55,554 nt of DNA from JAJFUE01 sp039683515 (GTDB taxonomy: Bacteria; Sumerlaeota; Sumerlaeia; MVZB01), in assembly GCA_039683515.1 (NCBI GenBank), contig JBDKRG010000032.1:1-55554 (forward strand), given 5' to 3'. Below are positions 25,899-34,485 of this stretch, in pieces. The notes below the pieces were generated by a model that did no database searches, had not been told where the DNA came from, and saw nothing but the letters and a program-made list of their open reading frames with translations. Both the position numbers and the translations under genes were made by a program. Positions within the stretch are counted from its first letter, which is position 1, and each line of letters opens with the position of its first letter.

Positions 25899-26991
25899 CG
25901 ATGCGGAGCCTCTCGGGGAAGGTCAGGCGGAACGTCGTCCCCTTGCCCGCGGCGGAGTCGACTTCGACGCGGCCGCCGTGCGCGACCACGATCGAGTGCA
26001 CCACCGCCAGGCCGATGCCGGAGCCCTTCTCGCGCGTCGTGAAGAACGGGTCGAAAATGCGCGGCTGGATCTCGGGCGCGATGCCGTGGCCGTCGTCGTG
26101 GACCGAAATCTGCCAGCCCCCGCCGGCCGCGTCCGGGACGAGCCGCACGGCGAGCGTGCCGCCCTCGTCCATCGCCTGCACGGCGTTGAGAAACAGGTTG
26201 AGGAAGACCTGGCGCAGTTGCTCGGCGTCGCCGGCGATGCACGCCTGCGGCGCGCGCGACAGGTCGAAATCGGGCTTGATGTTTTTCTCCAGCAGCGGGT
26301 GCTCGACGTAGATGAGCGCGTCGGCGAGGACCTGGGCCAGGCTCACGCGGCTGATCGCGAGCCGGCGCGGCCGCGCGAACTGCAGCGTGTTGGCGACGAG
26401 GTGCTCGAGCGACTTCACTCCGGCGAGGATCTGCGCGGCCAGCGCCGCCAGCGACGGCTCGCCGGCCAGCTCGCGCTCGAGCGTGTCGGCGAAAAGCGCG
26501 ATCGAGCCGAGCGGGTTGCGGATTTCATGGGCCAGTTCGATGGCGATCGCCCCCATGCCGGTCAGGCGCGAACGGAGCGCCGCCTCGTGCTCGAGCCGGC
26601 GCCACTCGGTCTTGTCCTCGATCAGCACCAGGCCGCTCAGCTGCGCGTCCCACGGCGCGCGCGCGCGGACGGCGGTGAATTCAAGATGGCGCTCCGGCGT
26701 CGTCCAGACGGCGCGGGCCTCGGCGACCGGCGAACCCATCAGCGTCGAAAGCAGCCGCCCGCTTCCCGGGACGCCGTCGAGCAGCACGTGGATCGGCGTG
26801 CCGGCGGTCTCCTCGAGCGGGCGCTCGAGCAGCGCGCACGCGGCCGGGTTGGCGACGATCGTCAGCCCGTCGCGGCTGACCGCCAGGACGCCCAGCGTCA
26901 GGTTCTGCAAGGTCGAAACGAGGATCGCCTGCAACGGCGCGCTGGCGGAGACTTGCGCGGACTGGGGACTGAGGGACGAGGACTGGGTCAT
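25876..26991 (-). CDS. Soluble PAS-containing sensor histidine kinase (NtrB-like)
   Basis: 371 residues, no transmembrane segment. The N-terminal third looks like a PAS domain (LTLGVLAVSRDGLTIVANPAACALLERPLEE). HisKA follows with phospho-acceptor His155 in IELAHEIRNPLGSIALFADTLE. HATPase_c has the N-box VFLNLFLNAVQAMDEGG, G1 DDGHGI, F-box FDPFFTTREKGSG and G2 GIGLAV. Its immediate partner is the downstream sigma54 regulator. A cytosolic PAS input suggests sensing of an internal signal, as for NtrB or ZraS/AtoS relatives. The last residues (EEMMNEE) are encoded by heptamer repeat. The start at 26991 has no strong ribosome site. Confidence 0.93.
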   Translation of the reverse strand: MTQSSSLSPQSAQVSASAPLQAILVSTLQNLTLGVLAVSRDGLTIVANPAACALLERPLEETAGTPIHVLLDGVPGSGRLLSTLMGSPVAEARAVWTTPERHLEFTAVRARAPWDAQLSGLVLIEDKTEWRRLEHEAALRSRLTGMGAIAIELAHEIRNPLGSIALFADTLERELAGEPSLAALAAQILAGVKSLEHLVANTLQFARPRRLAISRVSLAQVLADALIYVEHPLLEKNIKPDFDLSRAPQACIAGDAEQLRQVFLNLFLNAVQAMDEGGTLAVRLVPDAAGGGWQISVHDDGHGIAPEIQPRIFDPFFTTREKGSGIGLAVVHSIVVAHGGRVEVDSAAGKGTTFRLTFPERLRIEEMMNEE

Positions 26992-27027
26992 TTGGATGTC
27001 GCTTTCGTATGGGACCTTCGCTCTTCG

Positions 27028-27055
27028 ATTACGATTACGCGCACGAGCACGAATG
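27028..27055. repeat. Hexamer-type simple repeat (GATTAC/GCGCAC/GAGCAC)
   Basis: CGATTACGATTACGCGCACGAGCACGAATG lies in the gap between the AMIN-TPR gene and the histidine kinase gene. A relative occurs at 34452-34482. Confidence 0.7.
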
Positions 27056-27060
27056 GGCGC

Positions 27061-29865
27061 TTATTTCTTCAATGCGGGCTTGGCCGACGGCTGCCAATCC
27101 AGTTTCCAGTTGGGGTGGCTCAGGTCCCAGCGGATCGTGTTGGCGATGACCTGCGCGTAGTGCCGCCACGGGGCCGGCGTCCGGGCGTCCTTCGCCACCG
27201 ACTCGTAGACCTCGAGCGCCTCGCGCGTCTGGTTGAGGCGCTTGCGGCACGAGGCCAGGAGCAGGCGCGCCTGCGCTTGAATTTCAGGCTGAAGCTCGTT
27301 CTGCGCGAGCAGATCCTCAACGGCGATCGTGGCGCGCGGCAGGTCGCCTTTCTCGCTGTACGCCTGCGCCAGCATCAGCCGCAGGTCGATCGAGGTCTTC
27401 ACCGGCCACGGCTCGCGACCGGCGGCGACCGACTGCTTCTCGTTGACCAGCCCCCTGAGCGCCAGCTCGATCGTCTGAAGCGGCATGCCCGCATGCAGGA
27501 ACAGGTGGCCGGACTCGGTCAGCGCGGCCGCGAGCAGGTTCGAATCCAGGCCCGGGGTCGAGGCCAGAAGCTGCCAGGCCTGCGCGGCGTCGAGCGGGCG
27601 GCCGGCCGCGGCGTAGGAGCGGGCCAGGTATTCGTAGGCGTCGCGGCGAAGGTCGTCGGGAAGATCCTCGGCAAGGATCCCCTCGAGCCGGCTGATCGTC
27701 AGGACGTAGTCGCCGAGCCGATAGTTGATGCGCGCGGCCTGGATCGCGAACCGGAGCGAAGCCGGGTCGTTCGGGCCCGCGCCGCCGTCTTCCATCAGCT
27801 GAATCGTGCGCAGCGCCTCGTGGTAGAGGCCGAGATGTTCGAACGCGTCCAGTAGCGGCCGGAAGCAGCGGCGGCGGTCCTCGGGCTTGCCGATGCAATG
27901 CCCGTAAAGCCGCCAGCCCTCCATGGCGTCGTAGGGGTGGCCGGTCTGCAGGGCGAGCTCCATGAACGACGGCAGGATCGAGCGGGCGGCGTCCTCGAGC
28001 GGGCGGGTGTCGATCCCCTCGCGCAGGCACTGTTTCCACGCGCGATCGAGCTCGATCATCGCCTGCTGGATTTCGCCGCGCTGCCACAGGAGCAGGCAAT
28101 AGCGCTGCTCGCCGCGCACGATCGACTCCGGATGCATCGCCAGCAGCCGGCGCTGGACTTCGGCGCCCTTGGCGGTCTGGCCGAGCCGGACAAGGATCTG
28201 GTTGTAGGCTTCGATGGCGGTCTGCTCGTCGCCCTTGGCCGCAAGGACCTCGGCGTACAGAAGGAGTAGGCGCATACGGCGGTCGTCGCGGTCGGCGCCG
28301 AAGACGTCGTTCATGAATTCGATATACTTGCGGGCCTGGTCGAGCCGGCCGGTCGACAGGGCGGCCTCGACGAGCGCCTCGAGCGAATCGGGTTCGCTGC
28401 GGGTCCACTGCGGATCGATCCGGGTGGCTTCCTCGAACGACTGCCACGCGCGGTCGTTGAGGCCCGAGCCGACGAACGCCATGCCGCGGCACAGCGCGGC
28501 CTGAAGATTCGTCGGTCCGTCCAGCAGCCGCGGGTCGATCGAATCGAGCAGCGCCAGGGCGTCGCCGAAATGCCGCTCGGCGATCATCGTGCGCGCGGCG
28601 AGCAGGCTCGCCCGGCGGCGCACGACCGGCTCGGGCGATTTCATCGCCTCGCGCAGGTGTTCGATCGCGACCTGGTTGTTGTCGATCTCGCGATAGAGCA
28701 GGCCGAGCCGCCAGTGGCCGAAGCTGCCCAGCTCGCCCGAGTCGCCGGAGCGCACGGCCTGTTCGTAGAAATTGATCATGTCGCCCAGCGGGCGCGGCTT
28801 GGCGGCGATGCCGAGCTGGAACCGCGCCTCCGCGAGCAGATACAGGATCGAGCACGATTCCTTGCTGATCGGGTTCTGCTCGAGGTAGCTCAGGCCCTTG
28901 TTGAGCACGCCGGTTTCGCCCTTGACGGCGCTCCCCCAGCGGCGATCCAGGAACATGGCCATCGTTTCCTGCCCGAGCTGGCTGCCGACCTGGATCGCAT
29001 GGACCGGGAAGTAATCGTAATCGGCCTGGATCGGGTGGATCTCCCGCTCGACCTGGGCCGGATCGATCGTAAAGGCGCTGTGCGTGGTCGGTTCGTTCCT
29101 GGCGACGGTCAGCGTCGCGGTCGTGGCCGAGGCCGTGACCGTGGTGGTCGAGGTCATGGCCGAGGCCGTGGCGGTGGCCGTCGTCGAGGCCGTCACCGCG
29201 ACCGTGGCCGTCGTCGGCCGGTTCGAGGTCAGGACGGTCCACGTCGACGGCAGGTCGATCCAGCGCGCCGAGACGACCGGCCCCCGGGCCGTGTCAATCA
29301 CCTCGGCGTTGGCCGACGGCGTCGGGGCCGGGCCGACGCGGTATTCGGGCTGATCCTCGCGGGTCAGATCGATGATCACAACGGGCGGGTCGGCGAGCGA
29401 GAAATCCTCGATTTTCGTTTTTCCGGAATACAGGCGCATCTCGAGCGTCGCCATGGCGTCGGTCTGGCGCCGCAGCCAGATCCCGGCGAGCCGCTCGTCA
29501 TGGATGCGGCTCAGTTCGGGGGCGAGGAAATCGACGCGGGTATTGATCAGGTCGAGCCACAGGCGCGGCTGCTGGTCGTCGCGGCGCACCACGTACGGCG
29601 CCGGCCGGTCGAAAACCAGGATCACGCGCAGCGCGTCCGGCAACTGACGGATCCGCACGTCCCGCAGCGTGTGGGCGGCCGCCGCCGTCGCGGTGGTCGT
29701 CGAGACGGCCGCCACGGGGATGGTCGCCGTCGTCGGCATGGCCGGCTCGATCGGCGCCGCGTCGGCGACCGACAGGGTGAACGCGAAGAGCAGAGTTGTC
29801 AGGATCTGGCGCACGGCAAACCTCACTCGGCGCAATCTGGCGAGGAGGTCTAGGGCAATGCCCAT
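27061..29865 (-). CDS. Secreted AMIN-domain and TPR-repeat protein
   Basis: About 934 residues, with ATG at 29865 preferred over GTG at 29874. A signal peptide (FAVRQILTTLLFAFTLSVADA) is followed by a Thr/Ala-rich stretch. Next comes an AMIN-like domain, VRIRQLPDALRVILVFDRPAPYVVRR through RLYSGKTKIEDFSLADPPVVIIDL, the fold found in PilQ secretins and periplasmic amidases that binds peptidoglycan or the envelope. A low-complexity linker rich in Thr, Ala and Val (about residues 225-275) joins it to a long helical solenoid of TPR-like units (for example LYREIDNNQVAIEHLREAM and DEQTAIEAYNQILVRLGQTAKGAEVQRRL). It is a probable periplasmic scaffold. It is transcribed toward the two-component genes but separated by a simple repeat. 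Confidence 0.8.
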   Translation of the reverse strand: MGIALDLLARLRRVRFAVRQILTTLLFAFTLSVADAAPIEPAMPTTATIPVAAVSTTTATAAAAHTLRDVRIRQLPDALRVILVFDRPAPYVVRRDDQQPRLWLDLINTRVDFLAPELSRIHDERLAGIWLRRQTDAMATLEMRLYSGKTKIEDFSLADPPVVIIDLTREDQPEYRVGPAPTPSANAEVIDTARGPVVSARWIDLPSTWTVLTSNRPTTATVAVTASTTATATASAMTSTTTVTASATTATLTVARNEPTTHSAFTIDPAQVEREIHPIQADYDYFPVHAIQVGSQLGQETMAMFLDRRWGSAVKGETGVLNKGLSYLEQNPISKESCSILYLLAEARFQLGIAAKPRPLGDMINFYEQAVRSGDSGELGSFGHWRLGLLYREIDNNQVAIEHLREAMKSPEPVVRRRASLLAARTMIAERHFGDALALLDSIDPRLLDGPTNLQAALCRGMAFVGSGLNDRAWQSFEEATRIDPQWTRSEPDSLEALVEAALSTGRLDQARKYIEFMNDVFGADRDDRRMRLLLLYAEVLAAKGDEQTAIEAYNQILVRLGQTAKGAEVQRRLLAMHPESIVRGEQRYCLLLWQRGEIQQAMIELDRAWKQCLREGIDTRPLEDAARSILPSFMELALQTGHPYDAMEGWRLYGHCIGKPEDRRRCFRPLLDAFEHLGLYHEALRTIQLMEDGGAGPNDPASLRFAIQAARINYRLGDYVLTISRLEGILAEDLPDDLRRDAYEYLARSYAAAGRPLDAAQAWQLLASTPGLDSNLLAAALTESGHLFLHAGMPLQTIELALRGLVNEKQSVAAGREPWPVKTSIDLRLMLAQAYSEKGDLPRATIAVEDLLAQNELQPEIQAQARLLLASCRKRLNQTREALEVYESVAKDARTPAPWRHYAQVIANTIRWDLSHPNWKLDWQPSAKPALKK
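29100..29220. repeat. Low-complexity coding repeat (GTSGCCGWSGYC words)
   Basis: Imperfect repeats of GTGGCCGAGGCC/GTGACCGTGGTGGTC words encode the Thr/Ala/Val-rich linker of the AMIN-TPR protein. They are likely prone to slippage. The strand opposite is open for long distances because of this composition. Confidence 0.7.
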
Positions 29866-30194
29866 GCCAGTCACACGCTCATGACGCCCAAACAGCCGTG
29901 CCCGAGTTCGGGACCGTCGTCACAACCCTATATATATCAGTCACTCTTGTTCATGAAAACCGGTTCAAGGCCGATTCGGCTCACGGAAAAAAGCCGGAAA
30001 ATATTTCCGTTCAAGCCCCGCAGTGTCAATATCATGACCATCTTTTAAACAAAACCGCGTCAAGATTTTGGCTCGCCCCTCATCCAACTCACCCGGCGAC
30101 GGCCGCCGAATGAACGCGGTGATGAGAGGATGTGACAAAAGTTTTCCGGCAATAAGCCGCGTCCTCAACCATGCTTTCTCCTGTTGCTGCGAAC

Positions 30195-30399
30195 CGAGGC
30201 CCGAAGGGCCGACAGGCTGTAGCCGGGGGTGACCGAAGGGAACCCCCGGTTGGGGTCGCATCAAAATTCGAGCCCCGCAGGGGCGGCAGAAACCAATCGC
30301 TTTCTGCCGCCCCTGCGGGGCTCGGTCGTATGGGGACGCATGACCGGGGGCTCGCTGCGCTCGCGCCCCGGCTACAAACTGCCGGCCCTTCGGGCCTCG
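30195..30399. repeat. Nested palindromic element, ~205 bp
   Basis: The outer arms CGAGGCCCGAAGGGCCG (30195-30211) and CGGCCCTTCGGGCCTCG (30383-30399) are exact reverse complements. Between them lie TAGCCGGGGGT with its partner further in, and a perfect 23-bp inverted repeat (30270-30292 with 30301-30323) with an 8-nt loop. The whole unit can fold into a cruciform. It differs in sequence from REP-like loci A-C. The interval 29875-30432 holds no gene besides this. A TATATATA stretch at 29930-29938 could be part of a minus-strand promoter for the AMIN-TPR gene, but no good -35 box accompanies it. Confidence 0.85.
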
Positions 30400-30432
30400 C
30401 GAACACTCATATTCATTCAGGCAGAATATTTG

Positions 30433-31026
30433 TCAGCGGCTATAACTGCAATACGGCTCTTCCTCGGGAAGCATTTTCGTTGCCTCCTCCCGCTGGCCAT
30501 TGTCCAGGAACCTCTTCATCTGCTTTACCTGTTCGGTGATGTCCGTGATTTGCAGGATCCACTCGGAAACATAGCGTTCCACGGCAATTCCCCTCAGCCC
30601 AATTTGAATGGTCCTGGAATTCAACTTGTTCAGGCTCAGACCTCGCTCCGGATCCCACTGGATACGCACGGGGGAACCGTGAAGCCTGCGTTTCCAGGTC
30701 TCATAGTCGCCATACGGATCCTGGTGATAGGTACTGAGAATGCCGGTTTTCAGGCACCAGTCAAATCCCTCGCGCGTGATGTCAATCGCCAGAACCCGGG
30801 ATTGATTTTCGTCCTTTTCGCCCCACCCGCAGCGGTACATCATCCAGAGGAAGGAAGGCTTGATCCAGGTCATCCGGTCCATGTTGAAGGTACCCGATCG
30901 AAAGGTGCCGATCGCAATGGCGGCATCCGCGATCGCATGATGATACGCCTGATAAACCCGAATGCGCTTATCGTCATAATTCGCCCGGATAAGATATTTA
31001 TCGTTTTCCGGGTCGGTGGTGTTCAT
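30433..31026 (-). CDS. DUF4291 family protein
   Basis: 197 residues. The N-terminal part, IRANYDDKRIRVYQAYHHAIADAAIAIGTF followed by RMTWIKPSFLWMMYRCGWGEK and VLAIDITREGFDWCL, is the conserved core of DUF4291. QWDPERGLSLNKLNSRTIQIGLRG in the C-terminal half also fits. The biochemical role is unknown. No signal peptide or membrane segment is seen, so it is probably cytosolic. It is a lone gene between a palindromic element downstream and a gene-poor stretch upstream; such isolated placement is common for accessory genes. Confidence 0.85.
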   Translation of the reverse strand: MNTTDPENDKYLIRANYDDKRIRVYQAYHHAIADAAIAIGTFRSGTFNMDRMTWIKPSFLWMMYRCGWGEKDENQSRVLAIDITREGFDWCLKTGILSTYHQDPYGDYETWKRRLHGSPVRIQWDPERGLSLNKLNSRTIQIGLRGIAVERYVSEWILQITDITEQVKQMKRFLDNGQREEATKMLPEEEPYCSYSR

Positions 31027-31415
31027 GCTGCATATCCATAAATCTACAGAGTAATGAATATTGGGGACATTAAATATTGGGAACGTTTGACCAGACTTTC
31101 TTATCGAGACAGCTCGATCTGGTGTTGATCCTCCGCGGCGTGCCTTGGTTTGCGGCCGCGGTCGACGAAAAACACCTCCCGCTGCTGATCGCCGCGCTGC
31201 GTCGCGAAACCCTCAATCCCGCCCCTGACAATGCGCGCAATCCGAACCATAAGCCAGCCTCGATCAGGATCCCCAAATTCTCAAGAACAAACAAATAGTC
31301 GCACATCCCCGTGTATCAAGTCACTCATGAATTATTTTCCGGGTCATTTTATGATGGAAAAAGAAACGGGGCGGAATGAGGATGGCTTAGTTCCGGCGGT
31401 GAGGTTTGCGCGCCC
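31027..31415. other. Intergenic region with a GGGGAC-type repeat
   Basis: AATATTGGGGACATTAAATATTGGGAACG (31048-31084) is a direct repeat resembling the GGGGACGGAATATT words near the transposase relic at 48370-48612. The remainder holds only a 73-codon open frame (31077-31298) with no recognisable homology or ribosome site, possibly decayed sequence. Confidence 0.5.
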
Positions 31416-33053
31416 ATGGCCCGGATTGATATCACCGATGACGATGAGCCGCAATTCGGCTTGCTCGACATGCTTTTCCCCGCGCGGCTCCTCGAACAGA
31501 CGGACTATTCTGAAAACCCGCTTGTGAGCCACTGCGAGCGCGCCTCGGCCGGCACGGGGCGCTATATTGCGACCCGGGCCTTCCAACTCGCGTTAGTGTC
31601 GGCCGCGACTTTCTTCCTCGTGTCGGTTTTGAATCACCAATTTGCCTTCATCCTTCTTTGCATCCCGTGTTTCGTGTTCATGTGCGTGCGCTACCATCTG
31701 TTCGTCGAAAGCCGTTTGTTACCGATCGACATGCTGTCGCGCGATCATATGGCGGATCTTCTGCTGACCGATCTCGGGCGTACCGGGCTGTTTCTTCATT
31801 TTCTGCTGCTCAATTGCTGGAATTTCGGCCTGCTTGTGTTCGTCGCACTACCGCTCCTATTGTTTTCGCCGCCCGTCGTCGCGACGCCTGATTGGCTGAT
31901 CGAGCCCTGGATCGCATTTCTGACGCTGCTGACCCTTTTCGCCCAGGCGCGGATTGCGTCGATTTACCAGTTCACGCTCGAGTGGGAATGGTTCGCCGGA
32001 GCCCCGCTCAACCGGTACCGCCCACTGATCAGCCTTGGAGCGAGCCTGGCCCTCGGAGCGGCCATCATCTTCATCGACGCGTGCATTGTTGTTCCATTGA
32101 ACGAACATTTAAGTAACGCCTCGTTTATTGCGTTTCCGCTGGCGATCTGCGGCGTGTCGGCGCTGGCATTCGTTTGCGTCTTTCAGCGCTGCCGGCGGCT
32201 TCACGCCAATGCCACGGTCTGGCTCGGCCGCAATCTCGACAGGGCGATGTCTCGGGAAGATCACGGGCTCGCCTGGCCCGACATGCTTCTTCCATCCCGC
32301 TGGGCGAATCCATTCAAGGCCCCGCATGGCAGCCTCGAACGCATGAAGAGACTCGACCTGTTGCTGGACGGTTTTCTATACGGCGCCTTCTTTTCCAGCA
32401 TCCTGATGACATCCCCCGTTATAGGTTATTTCGTTTTCGGAATCAGTGACTTCCAAAACGATTTTTCCTGGTTGTATCTGGCCTCGACGATCTGGCCCGT
32501 GTTCATCATGGCCGCGATCGGCATTTACCAGGGCGAATCGCTGGCGCTCGAGGCTCACCCGATCGCCCCGCGCCGGGTGAGCCAGGCGCTGTTCGGAATC
32601 GGCGCGGCTTCAATCGCCATCGCGGTCGCGGGCGCCGCGATCGAACTGCTCGAATCGAGCACCGGTTCCGTGCGAGCGACGGTTGGGGTATTCAGGAATT
32701 ACCTGCTCAACATCACGTACGGCCTGATCGCGCTGGCATGCGGCGTGAACATCGCGCACCGGCGCAGGAATTCCGCCGGGCTGCCGATCCTGTTCACCAC
32801 GCTGGCCACCATTGCATTTTTGGTCATCCAGAGCACAAGCCAGGCCGGAGCCGTGCTCATCAGCCATTCCGTCGCGATCACGATGAACCTTGTTACCCGG
32901 TTCGCGGTCGTTCTCATATTGAGCTGGATCGAGCCGCTCGCCTCGTTCATCTGTTATTGGTTCATGTTCAAACTCACAAGCCATTCGCTCGAAAAGCTGT
33001 GGACCAGCCCAGCCGCCAAACCGGCTCTCGAGCAGGACATTACCTCTTCTTGA
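31416..33053 (+). CDS. Polytopic membrane protein, unknown function
   Basis: 545 residues with about eleven or twelve hydrophobic segments in two clusters of roughly equal size. Examples are ALVSAATFFLVSVLNHQFAF, FLLLNCWNFGLLVFVALPLL, ALGAAIIFIDACIVV, IGIGAASIAIAVAGAAIEL-type helices and AVVLILSWIEPLASFICYWF. The soluble N-terminus (MARIDITDDDEPQFGLLDML) is acidic, and a central cytosolic loop (RRLHANATVWLGRNLDRAM through GSLERMKRLDLLLDGFLYG) joins the halves. The layout recalls permease components or the membrane parts of transporters of ABC-2 type, but no diagnostic motif is visible, so I leave it unnamed. It overlaps the convergent methyltransferase gene by 14 bp. Confidence 0.8.
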   Translation: MARIDITDDDEPQFGLLDMLFPARLLEQTDYSENPLVSHCERASAGTGRYIATRAFQLALVSAATFFLVSVLNHQFAFILLCIPCFVFMCVRYHLFVESRLLPIDMLSRDHMADLLLTDLGRTGLFLHFLLLNCWNFGLLVFVALPLLLFSPPVVATPDWLIEPWIAFLTLLTLFAQARIASIYQFTLEWEWFAGAPLNRYRPLISLGASLALGAAIIFIDACIVVPLNEHLSNASFIAFPLAICGVSALAFVCVFQRCRRLHANATVWLGRNLDRAMSREDHGLAWPDMLLPSRWANPFKAPHGSLERMKRLDLLLDGFLYGAFFSSILMTSPVIGYFVFGISDFQNDFSWLYLASTIWPVFIMAAIGIYQGESLALEAHPIAPRRVSQALFGIGAASIAIAVAGAAIELLESSTGSVRATVGVFRNYLLNITYGLIALACGVNIAHRRRNSAGLPILFTTLATIAFLVIQSTSQAGAVLISHSVAITMNLVTRFAVVLILSWIEPLASFICYWFMFKLTSHSLEKLWTSPAAKPALEQDITSS

Positions 33054-33903
33054 TGGTCATGGAGACGTCTCCCGCGCCGACCAGGCCGTTCGGTTTCTCG
33101 AGTTCGATCACGCCGAACCAGGCCAGGCGGCGCAGCGGCGGGATTTTAAAGAGAAGCCGGTCGACGGCGGCGAGCGGCGCGAGGAAGAGCCGGAACAGCG
33201 CGCGGCTGGGCCGGCCGAACTGGAAGACGAACGCAAGAAACGCAATGAAGAAGAACGGCTCGACCCGGTAGGGCGCGCCGGGGCAGGCGCGCTCGGCGAT
33301 TTGCCTCTGGCTCGCCTCGTCGAAATAATGCGTGATCGCCGCCCACGCCTTGGGCGCGAGGAACCGGCGATACAGGTTCACGAGCGGGTTGCCGGTCGTC
33401 GGCTCCAGGAGCGCGGCTCGGCCGCCGGGGGCCAGGATGCGGCCGATCTCCCGGCCGGCGCCGTCGAGGTCGACGTGGATCAGCACCGCCCGCGTGTAGA
33501 GCGCGCCGATCGAGCCGGCGGCGAACGGCAAAAACTCGGCCGAGGCGACGATCGCCGTCACGCGGTCGGCGACGCCGGCCCGCGCGGCGCGCTCGCGAAG
33601 CGCCCGCATGCGCGCGATCGACGTGTCGACCGCGATCACGCGGCAGCCGGCCCGCGCCAGCGCGAACGCCGTCGCCCCGAGCCCCGCGCCGAGGTCGACC
33701 GTCCAGCGCGGCGGGGTTCCGCCCGGCGCCATCCACGCGCGCGCCGCGGCCAGGTCCGGCGTTTCGGCGAAGGCGATTTCGGTCTCGAGCGGCAGCGCCG
33801 GCCCCGCTTCCTCGCGCTCCAGGTTCTGCGGGTCGAGCACCTGGTCCCAATAGCGCGAAGCCTCGGAAAGGCCGGGAGGGGATTTTTGCCCTTCAGCGCT
33901 CAT
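33040..33903 (-). CDS. Class I SAM-dependent methyltransferase
   Basis: 287 residues. The ATG at 33903 was chosen over 33909: it overlaps the tadA stop (ATGA) and has GGAGG six bases upstream, while the earlier ATG would abut that ribosome site. Motif I is TVDLGAGLGATAFALA, motif II VIAVDTS, then VASAEFLPFAAGSIGALYTRAVLIHVD and GRILAPGGRAALLEP, the usual UbiE/Methyltransf_11 pattern. After the fold comes a 100-residue tail rich in Arg/Phe (AYRVEPFFFIAFLAFVFQFG, RRLAWFGVIELEKPNG), possibly membrane-associated. The substrate is unknown. It is translationally coupled to tadA. Confidence 0.88.
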   Translation of the reverse strand: MSAEGQKSPPGLSEASRYWDQVLDPQNLEREEAGPALPLETEIAFAETPDLAAARAWMAPGGTPPRWTVDLGAGLGATAFALARAGCRVIAVDTSIARMRALRERAARAGVADRVTAIVASAEFLPFAAGSIGALYTRAVLIHVDLDGAGREIGRILAPGGRAALLEPTTGNPLVNLYRRFLAPKAWAAITHYFDEASQRQIAERACPGAPYRVEPFFFIAFLAFVFQFGRPSRALFRLFLAPLAAVDRLLFKIPPLRRLAWFGVIELEKPNGLVGAGDVSMTIKKR

Positions 33904-34439
33904 GAGCATCCTCCATCCGCTTGATCAGCCTCGCCCGAACGGCCCGCCCGGTTTTTGCGGTGATTCCGGAAATGCTCGCTCAACAAGACCCGGCATTCCT
34001 CGGCGAGGATCCCGCCGATGACTTCGGGCTTGTGCGGGAAGACGCCGGCCGTCAGCCAGTCGGCGCGCGAGCCGGCCGCGCCCCACTTGGGGCTCGACGC
34101 GCCGTAGATCACCCGCCCCACCCGCGCCATCAGGATCACGCCGGCGCACATCGGGCACGGCTCGAGCGTCACCACCAGCGTCATGCCGTCGAGCCGCCAG
34201 TCACCCTGGGCGGCGGCGGCCTCGCGGATGGCGAGGACCTCGGCGTGCGCGAACGGATCGGCCCCGTGCTGGCGCCGGTCGAACGCCCTGGCCACGGCCC
34301 GCCCGGCCGCATCGTAAACCACGCACCCGACCGGGACCTCGTCGACGGCCGGGGCCTGCGCGGCAACCGCCAGCGCCTCGCGCATCATCCCTTCGGCGGC
34401 GAGGGGGTCGTAAACGGGGAGTTGGTACTTTTCATCCAT
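33900..34439 (-). CDS. tadA: tRNA adenosine(34) deaminase TadA
   Basis: 179 residues. It converts A34 to inosine in tRNA-Arg(ACG) and belongs to the zinc-dependent CMP/dCMP deaminase fold. Signatures are DEVPVGCVVYDAAGR, H65-A-E67 (catalytic Glu and zinc His), EPCPMCAG with C95 and C98 (zinc), and RVIYGASSPKWGAAGS. ILAEECRVLLSEHFRNHRK at the C-terminus is also characteristic. Guanine deaminase and other deaminases share the fold, but this C-terminal segment favours TadA. The ~20-residue N-terminal extension before MREAL is longer than in E. coli. The ATG at 34439 lies behind a GATTACGAGCACGA-type simple repeat. Confidence 0.9.
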   Translation of the reverse strand: MDEKYQLPVYDPLAAEGMMREALAVAAQAPAVDEVPVGCVVYDAAGRAVARAFDRRQHGADPFAHAEVLAIREAAAAQGDWRLDGMTLVVTLEPCPMCAGVILMARVGRVIYGASSPKWGAAGSRADWLTAGVFPHKPEVIGGILAEECRVLLSEHFRNHRKNRAGRSGEADQADGGCS

Positions 34440-34451
34440 ACGCGGGTTTTT

Positions 34452-34482
34452 CGATGACGATTACGAGCACGACGCACGAAAA
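34452..34482. repeat. Hexamer-type simple repeat (GATGAC/GATTAC/GAGCAC)
   Basis: CGATGACGATTACGAGCACGACGCACGAAAACG fills the 46-bp gap between the C25-like lipoprotein gene and tadA; it is related to 27028-27055. Confidence 0.65.
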
Positions 34483-34485
34483 CGA

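Noticed and set aside
31077..31298. 73-codon open frame between the DUF4291 gene and the membrane protein gene
   Set aside because: No ribosome site, no recognisable motif, and an equally long frame on the opposite strand; treated as noncoding or decayed.
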